Of a stretch of DNA of 64,000 nucleotides, positions 57,284 to 64,000 are shown piece by piece. Where the stretch lies: positions 62,001 to 126,000 of the forward strand of contig NZ_ABXW01000042.1 of the NCBI RefSeq assembly GCF_000173415.1, read 5' to 3'. A model generated the notes under the pieces. The model did no database searches. It saw only the letters and a program-made list of their open reading frames with translations, and had not been told where the DNA came from. Within the stretch, counting starts at the first letter, position 1; every line of letters starts with the position of its first letter. Made by a program: the position numbers and the translations under genes. Source of the stretch: Providencia alcalifaciens DSM 30120. GTDB taxonomy: Bacteria > Pseudomonadota > Gammaproteobacteria > Enterobacterales > Enterobacteriaceae.

Positions 57284-57408
57284 AACGGGGCGCATTAAAC
57301 CGTATTAGGCTGTTCTCGTCAATGCATTTTTAATAAAAAAACCATTTTCGTACTGAGTGTTTTCTTTTTCGACAAAAAACGTCTGTTTAACGCGCGAGTG
57401 AGTTAAAT

Positions 57409-57987
57409 TTAACTTAATGCGCCTTTTTTACGGCATAACGCGATAGTTAAAATATCTTCTGAAAGCTGTTGGGCAATTTCAACATCATTGACATCGCGAT
57501 TAATCAACAAGCGATTCAAACAACCTTCTAAGACCAGCTCCATTTGATTGGCGACTAACTCGGCATCTTCAATATCTAATTCATCCAAGAGTTGCTTAGT
57601 AAAGTTGAATGAATTGGCTTTTTGTAGGCGGCTTAATTGGTGAATAGGATGTTCTGGGTCAGGGTAGTAGTTACAGGCAGAGATAAATAAGCAGCCTGGA
57701 AAGCGTCCTTCACGGACTTTCTCTGTGAGCTGTTGATAGCGTGCCATAAGCTTTAATTGTGGGCTTAGTCGCTCATCTAATAACGTCTGACGCTGCCATA
57801 CTTCAATTTGTTGTCCATGATAGCGTAGAGCGTCATAAACGAGCGCCTCATCATCAGGCCAAAATTGGCGAAGGGTCGTAAAATCAGATTCAACTTCAGT
57901 CAATAAACTCTCTGTCGATGCGGATAACCCTTGTTTTTCTAACTGGTTTAACGCATGGCTTAAAATAGTGTCGCGCTGGATACTCAT
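57409..57987 (-). CDS. yjdC: YjdC-like TetR-type regulator
   Basis: 192 residues from the ATG at 57987 (MSIQRDTILSHALNQLEKQG), with GGAG seven bases upstream. It parallels E. coli YjdC closely: LRQFWPDDEALVYDALRYHGQQIEVW, GRFPGCLFISACNYYPDPEHPIHQL and QMELVLEGCLNRLLINR. The N-terminal helix-turn-helix is degenerate compared with classic TetR proteins. Targets unknown. Confidence 0.88.
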   Translation of the reverse strand: MSIQRDTILSHALNQLEKQGLSASTESLLTEVESDFTTLRQFWPDDEALVYDALRYHGQQIEVWQRQTLLDERLSPQLKLMARYQQLTEKVREGRFPGCLFISACNYYPDPEHPIHQLSRLQKANSFNFTKQLLDELDIEDAELVANQMELVLEGCLNRLLINRDVNDVEIAQQLSEDILTIALCRKKGALS

Positions 57988-58172
57988 TGTTATCTCCATC
58001 ACAAGATTTGCTGATTTTGCCATCATAGCAATGTTCAAAGTTGATTTATAGGCGTTGATTTTGTCACAGGTATGACGGTCATTGAGGGGAATTGAGGGAG
58101 AAAAGGACTGAAAAGAGGTAGAGAGGATGGCTCCTCTCTATACCTAACAAATTGTTTAGTAGAAAGTTATTT

Positions 58173-58466
58173 CTAGTTAAGCAATTTTCTCTCTATATCA
58201 ATATCGATATGATAAAAATCGAAAATATTTTGTAAGAACTCATCAATATCGTGCTTTTTTAACTCTAAAGCATGCAAAATTCCCAAAAGATTTTGAATAG
58301 TAATCGCATTGACACCTCGCTCATAGCGAGAAATTTGTTGCTGGCTGATGCTTAAACGAGAAGCTAATTCAGCACCCGTGAGTCCAACAACTTTACGGCG
58401 GCGTTTGAGAAATGAACCAATATAGGTAGACACTTCATGATTATCGAATCGTTGGTTAGTTATCAT
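58173..58466 (-). CDS. Small XRE-family regulator, MrpJ-like
   Basis: 97 residues, one HTH_3 domain at about 16-70 (IGSFLKRRRKVVGLTGAELASRLSISQQQISRYERGVNAITIQNLLGIL). The SQQQISRYERG recognition helix, size and C-terminal acidic tail match MrpJ-type regulators of Proteus and Providencia, which repress motility while fimbriae are expressed and are usually the last gene of a fimbrial operon. Here no fimbrial gene is adjacent, so it is an orphan paralogue. Confidence 0.75.
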   Translation of the reverse strand: MITNQRFDNHEVSTYIGSFLKRRRKVVGLTGAELASRLSISQQQISRYERGVNAITIQNLLGILHALELKKHDIDEFLQNIFDFYHIDIDIERKLLN

Positions 58467-59001
58467 GATCCCTCCATGCGAGAATGATTAAGACAATATT
58501 ATTCAAAGATAATTAAATATTATTATCTTTAATGGGCGAGAGTAATCGAAAATTGACTAGATCAATTTGGGGATATTTAACCGCTAAGTTAAATTAATTA
58601 CCAATATTTATGACGGATTGATAGGCTATTTTCGATAGTTAATAGCTATTTTAAGTACGCAAATCAAGAGTGCAAAATTAAAGTTGTGTGGATTTTTATT
58701 TTAATCATCTTTAGTTATTCAGTTTATTAAACTGGATTGTTGGTTTTTGGGTGGGTTTTTATTGTGATAAACACTGGCTTGTTTTTCATGGGAATAACGA
58801 GGAAAATAATAATGAAATATTAATTAAGACATGTGCTGTTACATTTATATATATGTTATTCATAAATATGTTTCGAGAGAAAGATTTATATTTACTTCGT
58901 CATAAATATATAGATTTGTTTATTGATTATCGATGTTATTTTAAATAGTTTATCAAGAATAATAATAAATATTAGAGATTGTAAATAAGGAATACAGATT
59001 A
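58467..59001. other. AT-rich spacer before the glycerate kinase gene
   Basis: About 535 bases, low in G and C, holding divergent promoters. A 65-codon plus-strand frame at 58751-58948 is rich in Ile, Lys, Asn and Tyr, starts without a ribosome site and matches nothing I know; it is not called. Confidence 0.5.
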
Positions 59002-60153
59002 ATGAAAATTATCATTGCACCTGATTCTTTCAAAGAAAGTATGAGTGCGGACATTGCAGCTCAGTCAATCATTCATGGTTTTCAACGGGTGTTTCCTGAA
59101 GCGGAATATGTGTTGTTACCTGTTGCTGATGGTGGCGAAGGAACGGTTGATGCATTAGTCGCTGCGCGGCATGGCAAAAAAGTGTCGGTGAGAGTCGCTA
59201 ATCCTCTCGGTATGCCGGTGACGGCGCACTATGGATTATTAGCCGAAAGTCAAACTGCGGTCATTGAAATGGCGCAAGCCAGTGGCTTGATGTTAGTGCC
59301 TATTGAGCAGCGCAACCCGATGCTGACAAACAGCTATGGAACGGGACAGCTGATTGCGCATGCGCTTTCCCAAGGTGTTAAGCAAATCATTTTAGGCATT
59401 GGTGGTAGTGCGACTGTGGATGGTGGCGTGGGAATGTTGCAGGCTCTCGGCGTCAAATTTTATGATGAAAATCGGCAGCTGCTTGGGACTTCCGGTAACA
59501 TTCTCCCGCAGATTGCTTATATTGATATTCAGCATATTGATCCACGCTTGTCCCATTGCAAAATTGACGTGGCTTGTGATGTCAGTAACCCTTTAGTTGG
59601 CAAGCAAGGCTCCGCGGCAGTTTTTGGTCCGCAGAAAGGGGCGACTTCAGAAATGATTGTGGAATTAGACAAGGCTCTGGATCAGTTTGCGGGTCATCTT
59701 CAGAATTTAACAGGAACGGATTATCGTTACCTTGAGGGCGGTGGTGCCGCAGGTGGGATAGCTGTTGCTATTGCTGCATTACTCGGTGGTGAGCTTAAAT
59801 CAGGTATTGAGATTGTGATGGCGGCTTTGCAGTTTGAGCAACATTTGCAGAATACGGATTTGGTGATTATTGGTGAAGGCAGTATGGATGGGCAAACCGC
59901 AGGAGGAAAAGCGCCAATAGGTATTGCGAGACTGGCAGCAAAACACCAAATTCCAGTCATTGCACTGAGCGGAGTATTAGGCGAGGGCATTGAGGCGTTG
60001 TATCAAGAAGGTGTGACGGGAGTATTCAGTATTTTACCGCGCTTAGCCCCACTCAATGAGGTTCTCAAACAGGGTGCAGAGAATTTAGAGAACGCTGCTT
60101 TTAATGTGGCTAATGTTTTGAATATTGGTCGTCATTTGAAGAATAAAAATTAA
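59002..60153 (+). CDS. Glycerate kinase (GarK/GlxK family)
   Basis: 383 residues, the standard length of glycerate kinase type 1. Motifs: MKIIIAPDSFKESMSADIAA, VADGGEGTVDALVAA, IEMAQASGLML, LGIGGSATVDGGVGMLQALG, ACDVSNPLVG and GEGSMDGQTAGGKAPIG. It phosphorylates D-glycerate to 2- or 3-phosphoglycerate. Encoded alone, without garL/garR or glyoxylate genes nearby, so it may serve several glycerate-producing routes. Confidence 0.93.
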   Translation: MKIIIAPDSFKESMSADIAAQSIIHGFQRVFPEAEYVLLPVADGGEGTVDALVAARHGKKVSVRVANPLGMPVTAHYGLLAESQTAVIEMAQASGLMLVPIEQRNPMLTNSYGTGQLIAHALSQGVKQIILGIGGSATVDGGVGMLQALGVKFYDENRQLLGTSGNILPQIAYIDIQHIDPRLSHCKIDVACDVSNPLVGKQGSAAVFGPQKGATSEMIVELDKALDQFAGHLQNLTGTDYRYLEGGGAAGGIAVAIAALLGGELKSGIEIVMAALQFEQHLQNTDLVIIGEGSMDGQTAGGKAPIGIARLAAKHQIPVIALSGVLGEGIEALYQEGVTGVFSILPRLAPLNEVLKQGAENLENAAFNVANVLNIGRHLKNKN

Positions 60154-60286
60154 AAAATTTACTGATGGAAAATATGGCGTTTTTTCCGATATTTATTTTA
60201 TATGCACTTTTTCCGATACCATGTAGCGATGTAATTTGGTAAATGATGGGTTAATAAAGCAATAAACAAAAAAGAATAGGTAAACG

Positions 60287-61285
60287 ATGCTTAACCCGAC
60301 TACATTTGTCCCACTGAAAATCATCGCTTCTGGCATTGCATTGCCAGCCCATAAAGTTTTATCAGTGGATTTGGATAAGCAGCTGAATAAGCCTAGCGGT
60401 TATGTTGAAAAACGCTCAGGGATCCGCTGGCGCTATCATGCATCGAATAGTGATAGCCAAGCGGAGCTCGCCGCCGAAGCCATTCATGATGCATTAATTC
60501 GCCACCATATTGACCCGTCCACTGTTGACGCTTTAATTTGTGCATCAGCCATTCCTGTGCAAGCACTGCCTTGTAGTGCCGCACATATTTTGGCTCATAG
60601 TAAACTCTCTTCCGGTATTGCTTGCTTTGATATTAATGCCAGCTGTGTGAGTTACTTATCCGCGTTGCAAGTTGCTGGCGGATTGCTTGCGACTCACCAA
60701 TATCAGCGAATTGCGATTGTCTCTGCGGATATCGCTTCTCGGGGGATCGATTGGGATCATGAAGAATCTTCCTTAATTTTTGGTGATGGCGCAGCCTGTA
60801 CCCTCGTCGAACGTGGCGATGGGAAGAGCGGTATTTTAGCATTCCGTTTGGAAACCTATCCTGAAGGATTAGATCTCTGCGAGATCCGTGCAGGGGGGAC
60901 ACGCTGTAATCCGCGCTCAGGTATGGAGCCCAGTGACTTTTTATTTCACATGAAAGGCAAACCATTATTTAAGATGGCATCCGCCATGGTTGAGGATTTC
61001 ATGCATAAAATACTCTCTCAAGCGGGAGTGAGTTTAACGCAAATTGATACAGTGGTGCCCCATCAAGCCAGCCATCTTTCCTTGGAGCATATGCGCAAGC
61101 GTCTTGGCGTGACGGCGGAGCAGTTAGTGGATATCTATGCAACGCGTGGTAATCAAGTGGCCGCCTCGATTCCTTCAGCGTTACATGACGCGATTATGAC
61201 CGATCGTTTTTATGGAAAATCACACGTGATGTTGGTAGGAACGGCAGCAGGGCTGGCTTTATCGGCGATGGTACTTGTGCCATGA
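60287..61285 (+). CDS. 3-Oxoacyl-ACP synthase III-like condensing enzyme (FabH/OleA superfamily)
   Basis: 332 residues, thiolase fold. The catalytic Cys120 (DINASCVSYLSALQ), His259 (VVPHQASHLSLEHM) and Asn289 (RGNQVAASIPSAL) triad is intact, and the FGDGAACTLVER segment is conserved. It is more divergent than housekeeping FabH and heads an accessory operon, so a specialised acyl condensation is likely, as in OleA (head-to-head fatty acyl) or secondary-metabolite starter enzymes. Its last codons overlap the next gene by four bases (ATGA). Confidence 0.82.
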   Translation: MLNPTTFVPLKIIASGIALPAHKVLSVDLDKQLNKPSGYVEKRSGIRWRYHASNSDSQAELAAEAIHDALIRHHIDPSTVDALICASAIPVQALPCSAAHILAHSKLSSGIACFDINASCVSYLSALQVAGGLLATHQYQRIAIVSADIASRGIDWDHEESSLIFGDGAACTLVERGDGKSGILAFRLETYPEGLDLCEIRAGGTRCNPRSGMEPSDFLFHMKGKPLFKMASAMVEDFMHKILSQAGVSLTQIDTVVPHQASHLSLEHMRKRLGVTAEQLVDIYATRGNQVAASIPSALHDAIMTDRFYGKSHVMLVGTAAGLALSAMVLVP

Positions 61286-62289
61286 AAATTTTAGTCACCG
61301 GCGCAACCAGTGGGCTTGGACGGAATGCCGCTGAAACGTTGTTACGGGAAGGGCACGACGTGGTGGCTTGTGGGCGTGATTTGGCTGTCGGGCAGACATT
61401 GATGGATGCGGGAGCGACATTTATTCCCGTAGAGTTGGCACAGCTTACTTGTGAAGCTGCTCGCGAATTAATGGCGGGATGTCAGGGGGTTTGGCATTGT
61501 GCCGCGCTATCGGCTCCTTGGGGGGAGAAAAAAGCCTTCGAAGCAATTAATTGGTTGGCAACCAAAACATTGGCACAGACAGCGGCAAAAGAAGGAATTG
61601 AGCGGTTTGTGCATATTTCTACGCCCGCGATTTATTTTAATTTTACGCACCAAAATAATATTCGTGAATCAACGACTAACACGCAATTTGCGAACGATTA
61701 CGCTCGAACTAAATTCCTTGCGGAGCAAGAGATTGCCAAGCTAGTTCCCGATTCTCCCTTGACCACTTTTGTGATCTTACGACCTCGTGGACTGTTTGGT
61801 GCTTACGATCGTGTTTTACTGCCACGTTTGATGGCTCAAATTCGCGCTCGTCACGGCAAACTTGTCTTACCGGCGGGAGGTAAAAATGCTTTTGACCTCA
61901 CCTATGTCGATAATGTTGTGCATGCCATGTTATTAGCAACAGAAAAACCGCTAAAAAGTGGCTCGATATTTAATATTACGAACCATGAACCTCTGCCATT
62001 AGCCACAACATTACAGGCACTTTTTACACAAACTGGTACATCCTGCCAGATTAAATCTGCGCCTTATCCGTTGTTATATGCGGTGGCATTGGGTTTAGAA
62101 AAATGGGCGATGATACAGAAAAAAGAGCCGCTATTAACCCGTTATAGCCTTGGCGCTGCCTATTTCACGATGATTTTGAATAACGAACGTGCTCAAAATG
62201 AGCTCGGTTATACTCCGCGTTACTCGATGGCGGAAGGCATTGCACGTACAGCACAATGGTTGCAAGAAAATCAAGAGGGCGTTCAATGA
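61282..62289 (+). CDS. NAD(P)-dependent epimerase/3-beta-HSD-like reductase (OleD-like)
   Basis: 335 residues, extended short-chain dehydrogenase. Rossmann motif LVTGATSGLGRNAAETLL at residue 4 onward, the active-site Tyr-Lys in NDYARTKFLAEQE, RPRGLFGAYD, and FDLTYVDNVVHAML. Closest in layout to 3-beta-hydroxysteroid dehydrogenase/OleD enzymes that reduce a beta-keto acid. Start and stop overlap both neighbours by four bases. It may reduce the product of the condensing enzyme. Confidence 0.82.
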   Translation: MKILVTGATSGLGRNAAETLLREGHDVVACGRDLAVGQTLMDAGATFIPVELAQLTCEAARELMAGCQGVWHCAALSAPWGEKKAFEAINWLATKTLAQTAAKEGIERFVHISTPAIYFNFTHQNNIRESTTNTQFANDYARTKFLAEQEIAKLVPDSPLTTFVILRPRGLFGAYDRVLLPRLMAQIRARHGKLVLPAGGKNAFDLTYVDNVVHAMLLATEKPLKSGSIFNITNHEPLPLATTLQALFTQTGTSCQIKSAPYPLLYAVALGLEKWAMIQKKEPLLTRYSLGAAYFTMILNNERAQNELGYTPRYSMAEGIARTAQWLQENQEGVQ

Positions 62290-63086
62290 TGAATATTCGG
62301 GTATTTGAAGTTGGTTACTGTACCCATCCCGGCTGTGTTGCACTCAAAGGTGCCAGTATGAAAGCGTGCAAATTCCCTGCACGTGCATGGTTGATTGAAG
62401 GTCACGACCAACGTTGGCTGTTCGATACGGGGTATGCTGACCATTTCTATGACCATACCCGCGAGGGGATTATGCGGTTGTACCGTGCAGTCACGCCAGT
62501 TTATTTTGATACTCAGGATGCGTTAGTGTCCCAACTTAAGGCAGATGGTATCGAGCCTGCCGACATCACTGGGGTGATTATTTCTCATTTCCATGGTGAC
62601 CATATTGCGGGATTGCGAGATTTTCCCAATGTCCCTTTTATTTGTTCTGGCGATGGCTGGGAGAAAACCCGAGGATTAACGGGTTTTTCGGCATTACGTA
62701 AAGCCTTCGTTCGGGGGCTGATCCCTGAAGATTTCGAAGGTCGGGCGCAATTTTATGAAGGTTTTGAACGTACCGCACTGCCTGAAGCGTTAGCTGAATT
62801 GGGGGATGGGTATGCCCTTAATACGGAGAAAACCGTAATAGCGGTGCCATTACCGGGACATGCCGCAGGGCATACGGGATTGTGCGTGGCAACGGATGAC
62901 GGTTGGGTTTTGCTTGCAGGAGATGCGGCTTGGTCGCCGACGAATTATCGAGAGTTACGCGGTCCGATGGCGGTTGCCAATCTGATCATGGATGATAAAC
63001 GTGCGTATTACGAGACGCTGAATAAATTACACCACATTGATAAGCGTCACATACCGATTCAACTGTGCCATGAAGGTGATTTGTGA
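62286..63086 (+). CDS. Metallo-beta-lactamase-fold hydrolase
   Basis: 266 residues from the ATG at 62286 (ATGATG overlap with the preceding stop). The metal-binding motif ISHFHGDHIAGL (HxHxDH) and later PLPGHAAGHTGL and LLAGDAAWSP are intact, so a dinuclear metal site is expected. Overall resemblance is to AHL-lactonase/quinolone-hydrolase-like members. In this operon it could open a lactone or hydrolyse a thioester; the true substrate is unknown. Confidence 0.82.
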   Translation: MMNIRVFEVGYCTHPGCVALKGASMKACKFPARAWLIEGHDQRWLFDTGYADHFYDHTREGIMRLYRAVTPVYFDTQDALVSQLKADGIEPADITGVIISHFHGDHIAGLRDFPNVPFICSGDGWEKTRGLTGFSALRKAFVRGLIPEDFEGRAQFYEGFERTALPEALAELGDGYALNTEKTVIAVPLPGHAAGHTGLCVATDDGWVLLAGDAAWSPTNYRELRGPMAVANLIMDDKRAYYETLNKLHHIDKRHIPIQLCHEGDL

Positions 63087-64000
63087 GGCTGCTAAAAATT
63101 CTGTGGTATTACTGGCAAGCTCGCCGACTACGTTTTACCGATCGTGGGGTGCTAGAACGATATCAACAGAGACGATTATCGCGATTTACTCAGCGTTTTT
63201 TACGTCGCAGTCCCTATTTTTCGGCGTATTGTGAGCAAGCACTCACTCAATGGCCCGTGATGGATAAAGCCTTGATGATGCGGCATTTTGATAGCATGAA
63301 CACTCAAAATCTGAAGGTTGATGAGTTATTCGCTTGCGCAAAACAGAGTGAGTTTTCTCGGGATTTCTCGCCAACAGTTGGGCAATTCAGTGTGGGGTTA
63401 TCATCCGGTACTTCAGGTAAGCGCGGTATTTTTGTGGTCAGCCCTGACGAACAAGCTCGCTGGTCGGGAACCATGTTAGCCAAAATGTTACCCGATGGGC
63501 TATTTGCGGGTGAACGTATTGCATTATTTCTACGTGCAAACAATAACTTATATGAGAGTGTGAATAATCGTTGGCTCTCTTTTCAGTTTTACGATCTGCT
63601 CGGGGATTTTGATGAGCATCTCGCTGCGCTTAATGAATGGCAGCCTACTATTATTGTTGCTCCTGCACAGGTGCTAGTGGAAATTACAAAGCGTCAGCTA
63701 CGAGGTGAGTGCTCGCTAACTCCGAAAAAAGTGATTTCAGTGGCAGAAGTATTGGCAGCGGATGATAAGGCATTGCTCCAATCAGTGTTTCTTGATGTCG
63801 GTGAAGTGTATCAAGCCACCGAGGGCTTTCTGGGGTGCACCTGTGCCCATGGAACGTTGCATCTTAATGAGGCTTTTTTATATATCGAAAAGCGATGGAT
63901 TGATGAACGTCGATTTTCACCGATTATCACGGATTTTACGCGACAAACTCAGCCCATTGTGCGTTATCAACTCGATGATATCTTGGTTGCTAGAGAAACC
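63083..64000 (+). CDS. F390-synthetase-like adenylate-forming enzyme (C-terminus outside window)
   Basis: 306 codons visible; the gene runs past the window end. GTG start at 63083 overlapping the hydrolase stop (GTGA). The adenylate-forming P-loop GLSSGTSGKRGIFVVS is clear, followed by an aromatic-rich middle, the YQATEGFLGCTC motif (YxxTE) and the PIVRYQLDDI (RYxxxD) region. These are the hallmarks of PaaK/F390-synthetase-type ligases rather than classic acyl-CoA ligases. It would activate a carboxylate with ATP, giving an acyl-AMP and then a thioester, amide or lactone. Fourth gene of the operon; more genes may follow. Confidence 0.8.
   Translation, partial: MRLLKILWYYWQARRLRFTDRGVLERYQQRRLSRFTQRFLRRSPYFSAYCEQALTQWPVMDKALMMRHFDSMNTQNLKVDELFACAKQSEFSRDFSPTVGQFSVGLSSGTSGKRGIFVVSPDEQARWSGTMLAKMLPDGLFAGERIALFLRANNNLYESVNNRWLSFQFYDLLGDFDEHLAALNEWQPTIIVAPAQVLVEITKRQLRGECSLTPKKVISVAEVLAADDKALLQSVFLDVGEVYQATEGFLGCTCAHGTLHLNEAFLYIEKRWIDERRFSPIITDFTRQTQPIVRYQLDDILVARET

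Noticed and set aside
58751..58948. 65-codon plus-strand frame upstream of glycerate kinase
   Set aside because: No ribosome site, AT-driven composition, no family resemblance.
1..64000. CRISPR arrays, insertion sequences, prophage genes
   Set aside because: No regularly spaced repeats, transposase (other than the Rpn-family nuclease, which is not an IS) or phage structural genes were seen.

Overview
The window looks like a chromosomal segment of a Proteeae-type enterobacterium, most likely Providencia. The pointers are a Tat-like membrane L-amino-acid deaminase at the left edge (the enzyme behind the phenylalanine-deaminase trait of Proteus, Providencia and Morganella), E. coli-like versions of potABCD, ugpBAECQ, cscA/cscR/cscK, yjdC and yhdN, a MrpJ-type small regulator, and AT-rich spacers. 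No phage, insertion sequence, integron or CRISPR array was seen.

Region by region. 1-783: partial L-amino-acid deaminase. 1.8-11.0 kb: a minus-strand pentose operon (DeoR regulator, periplasmic binding protein, double ABC ATPase, two permeases, L-xylulose-5-P 3-epimerase, LyxK-like kinase) with a divergent L-ribulose-5-P 4-epimerase. Together these would import a pentulose or pentose such as L-xylulose and deliver D-xylulose-5-P. 11.3-14.4 kb: polysaccharide deacetylase and class I fumarase. 15.2-19.1 kb: potABCD spermidine/putrescine importer. 19.2-22.0 kb: flavin reductase, TetR regulator with a palindromic operator, and a ToxR-like/FidL-like membrane regulator pair.

22.6-33.7 kb: a choline-utilisation (cut) bacterial microcompartment locus of the long-CutC type. 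It has three tandem BMC-H shell genes, an acylating aldehyde dehydrogenase, a pentameric vertex protein, an alcohol dehydrogenase, an 1143-residue CutC, its radical-SAM activase, a fourth extended BMC-H, a PduL-type phosphotransacylase, an uncharacterised microcompartment protein and a pair of SMR transporters. Choline is cleaved to trimethylamine and acetaldehyde inside the shell; acetaldehyde is then split into ethanol and acetyl-CoA/acetyl-phosphate. No obvious dedicated regulator lies inside the locus.

33.9-37.4 kb: CsaA, an AraC regulator whose ribosome site lies in a perfect hairpin, YhdN and an AbgT-family transporter. 37.9-43.0 kb: ugpBAECQ glycerol-3-phosphate uptake preceded by an array of Pho boxes. 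43.2-47.5 kb: Rpn-family nuclease and a subtilisin-type autotransporter protease. 47.9-51.9 kb: an unusual PTS permease plus fumarase/adenylosuccinate-lyase superfamily enzyme operon with an RpiR regulator. 52.2-57.1 kb: csc sucrose regulon (cscA-cscB divergent from cscR-cscK, with strong LacI-type palindromes between). 57.2 kb: tRNA-Phe. 57.4-58.5 kb: YjdC and MrpJ-like regulators. 59.0-60.2 kb: glycerate kinase. 60.3-64.0 kb: a tightly overlapping four-gene operon (KAS III-like condensing enzyme, NAD-dependent epimerase/reductase, metallo-beta-lactamase-fold hydrolase, and an adenylate-forming enzyme cut by the window edge). It resembles olefin/beta-lactone (Ole) biosynthesis in logic but not in its component families.

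The best candidates for something undescribed are the 60.3-64 kb lipid-like operon and the PTS-lyase operon at 48-51 kb. Next come the ABC-fed L-xylulose pathway and the unknown protein and SMR pair of the cut locus.
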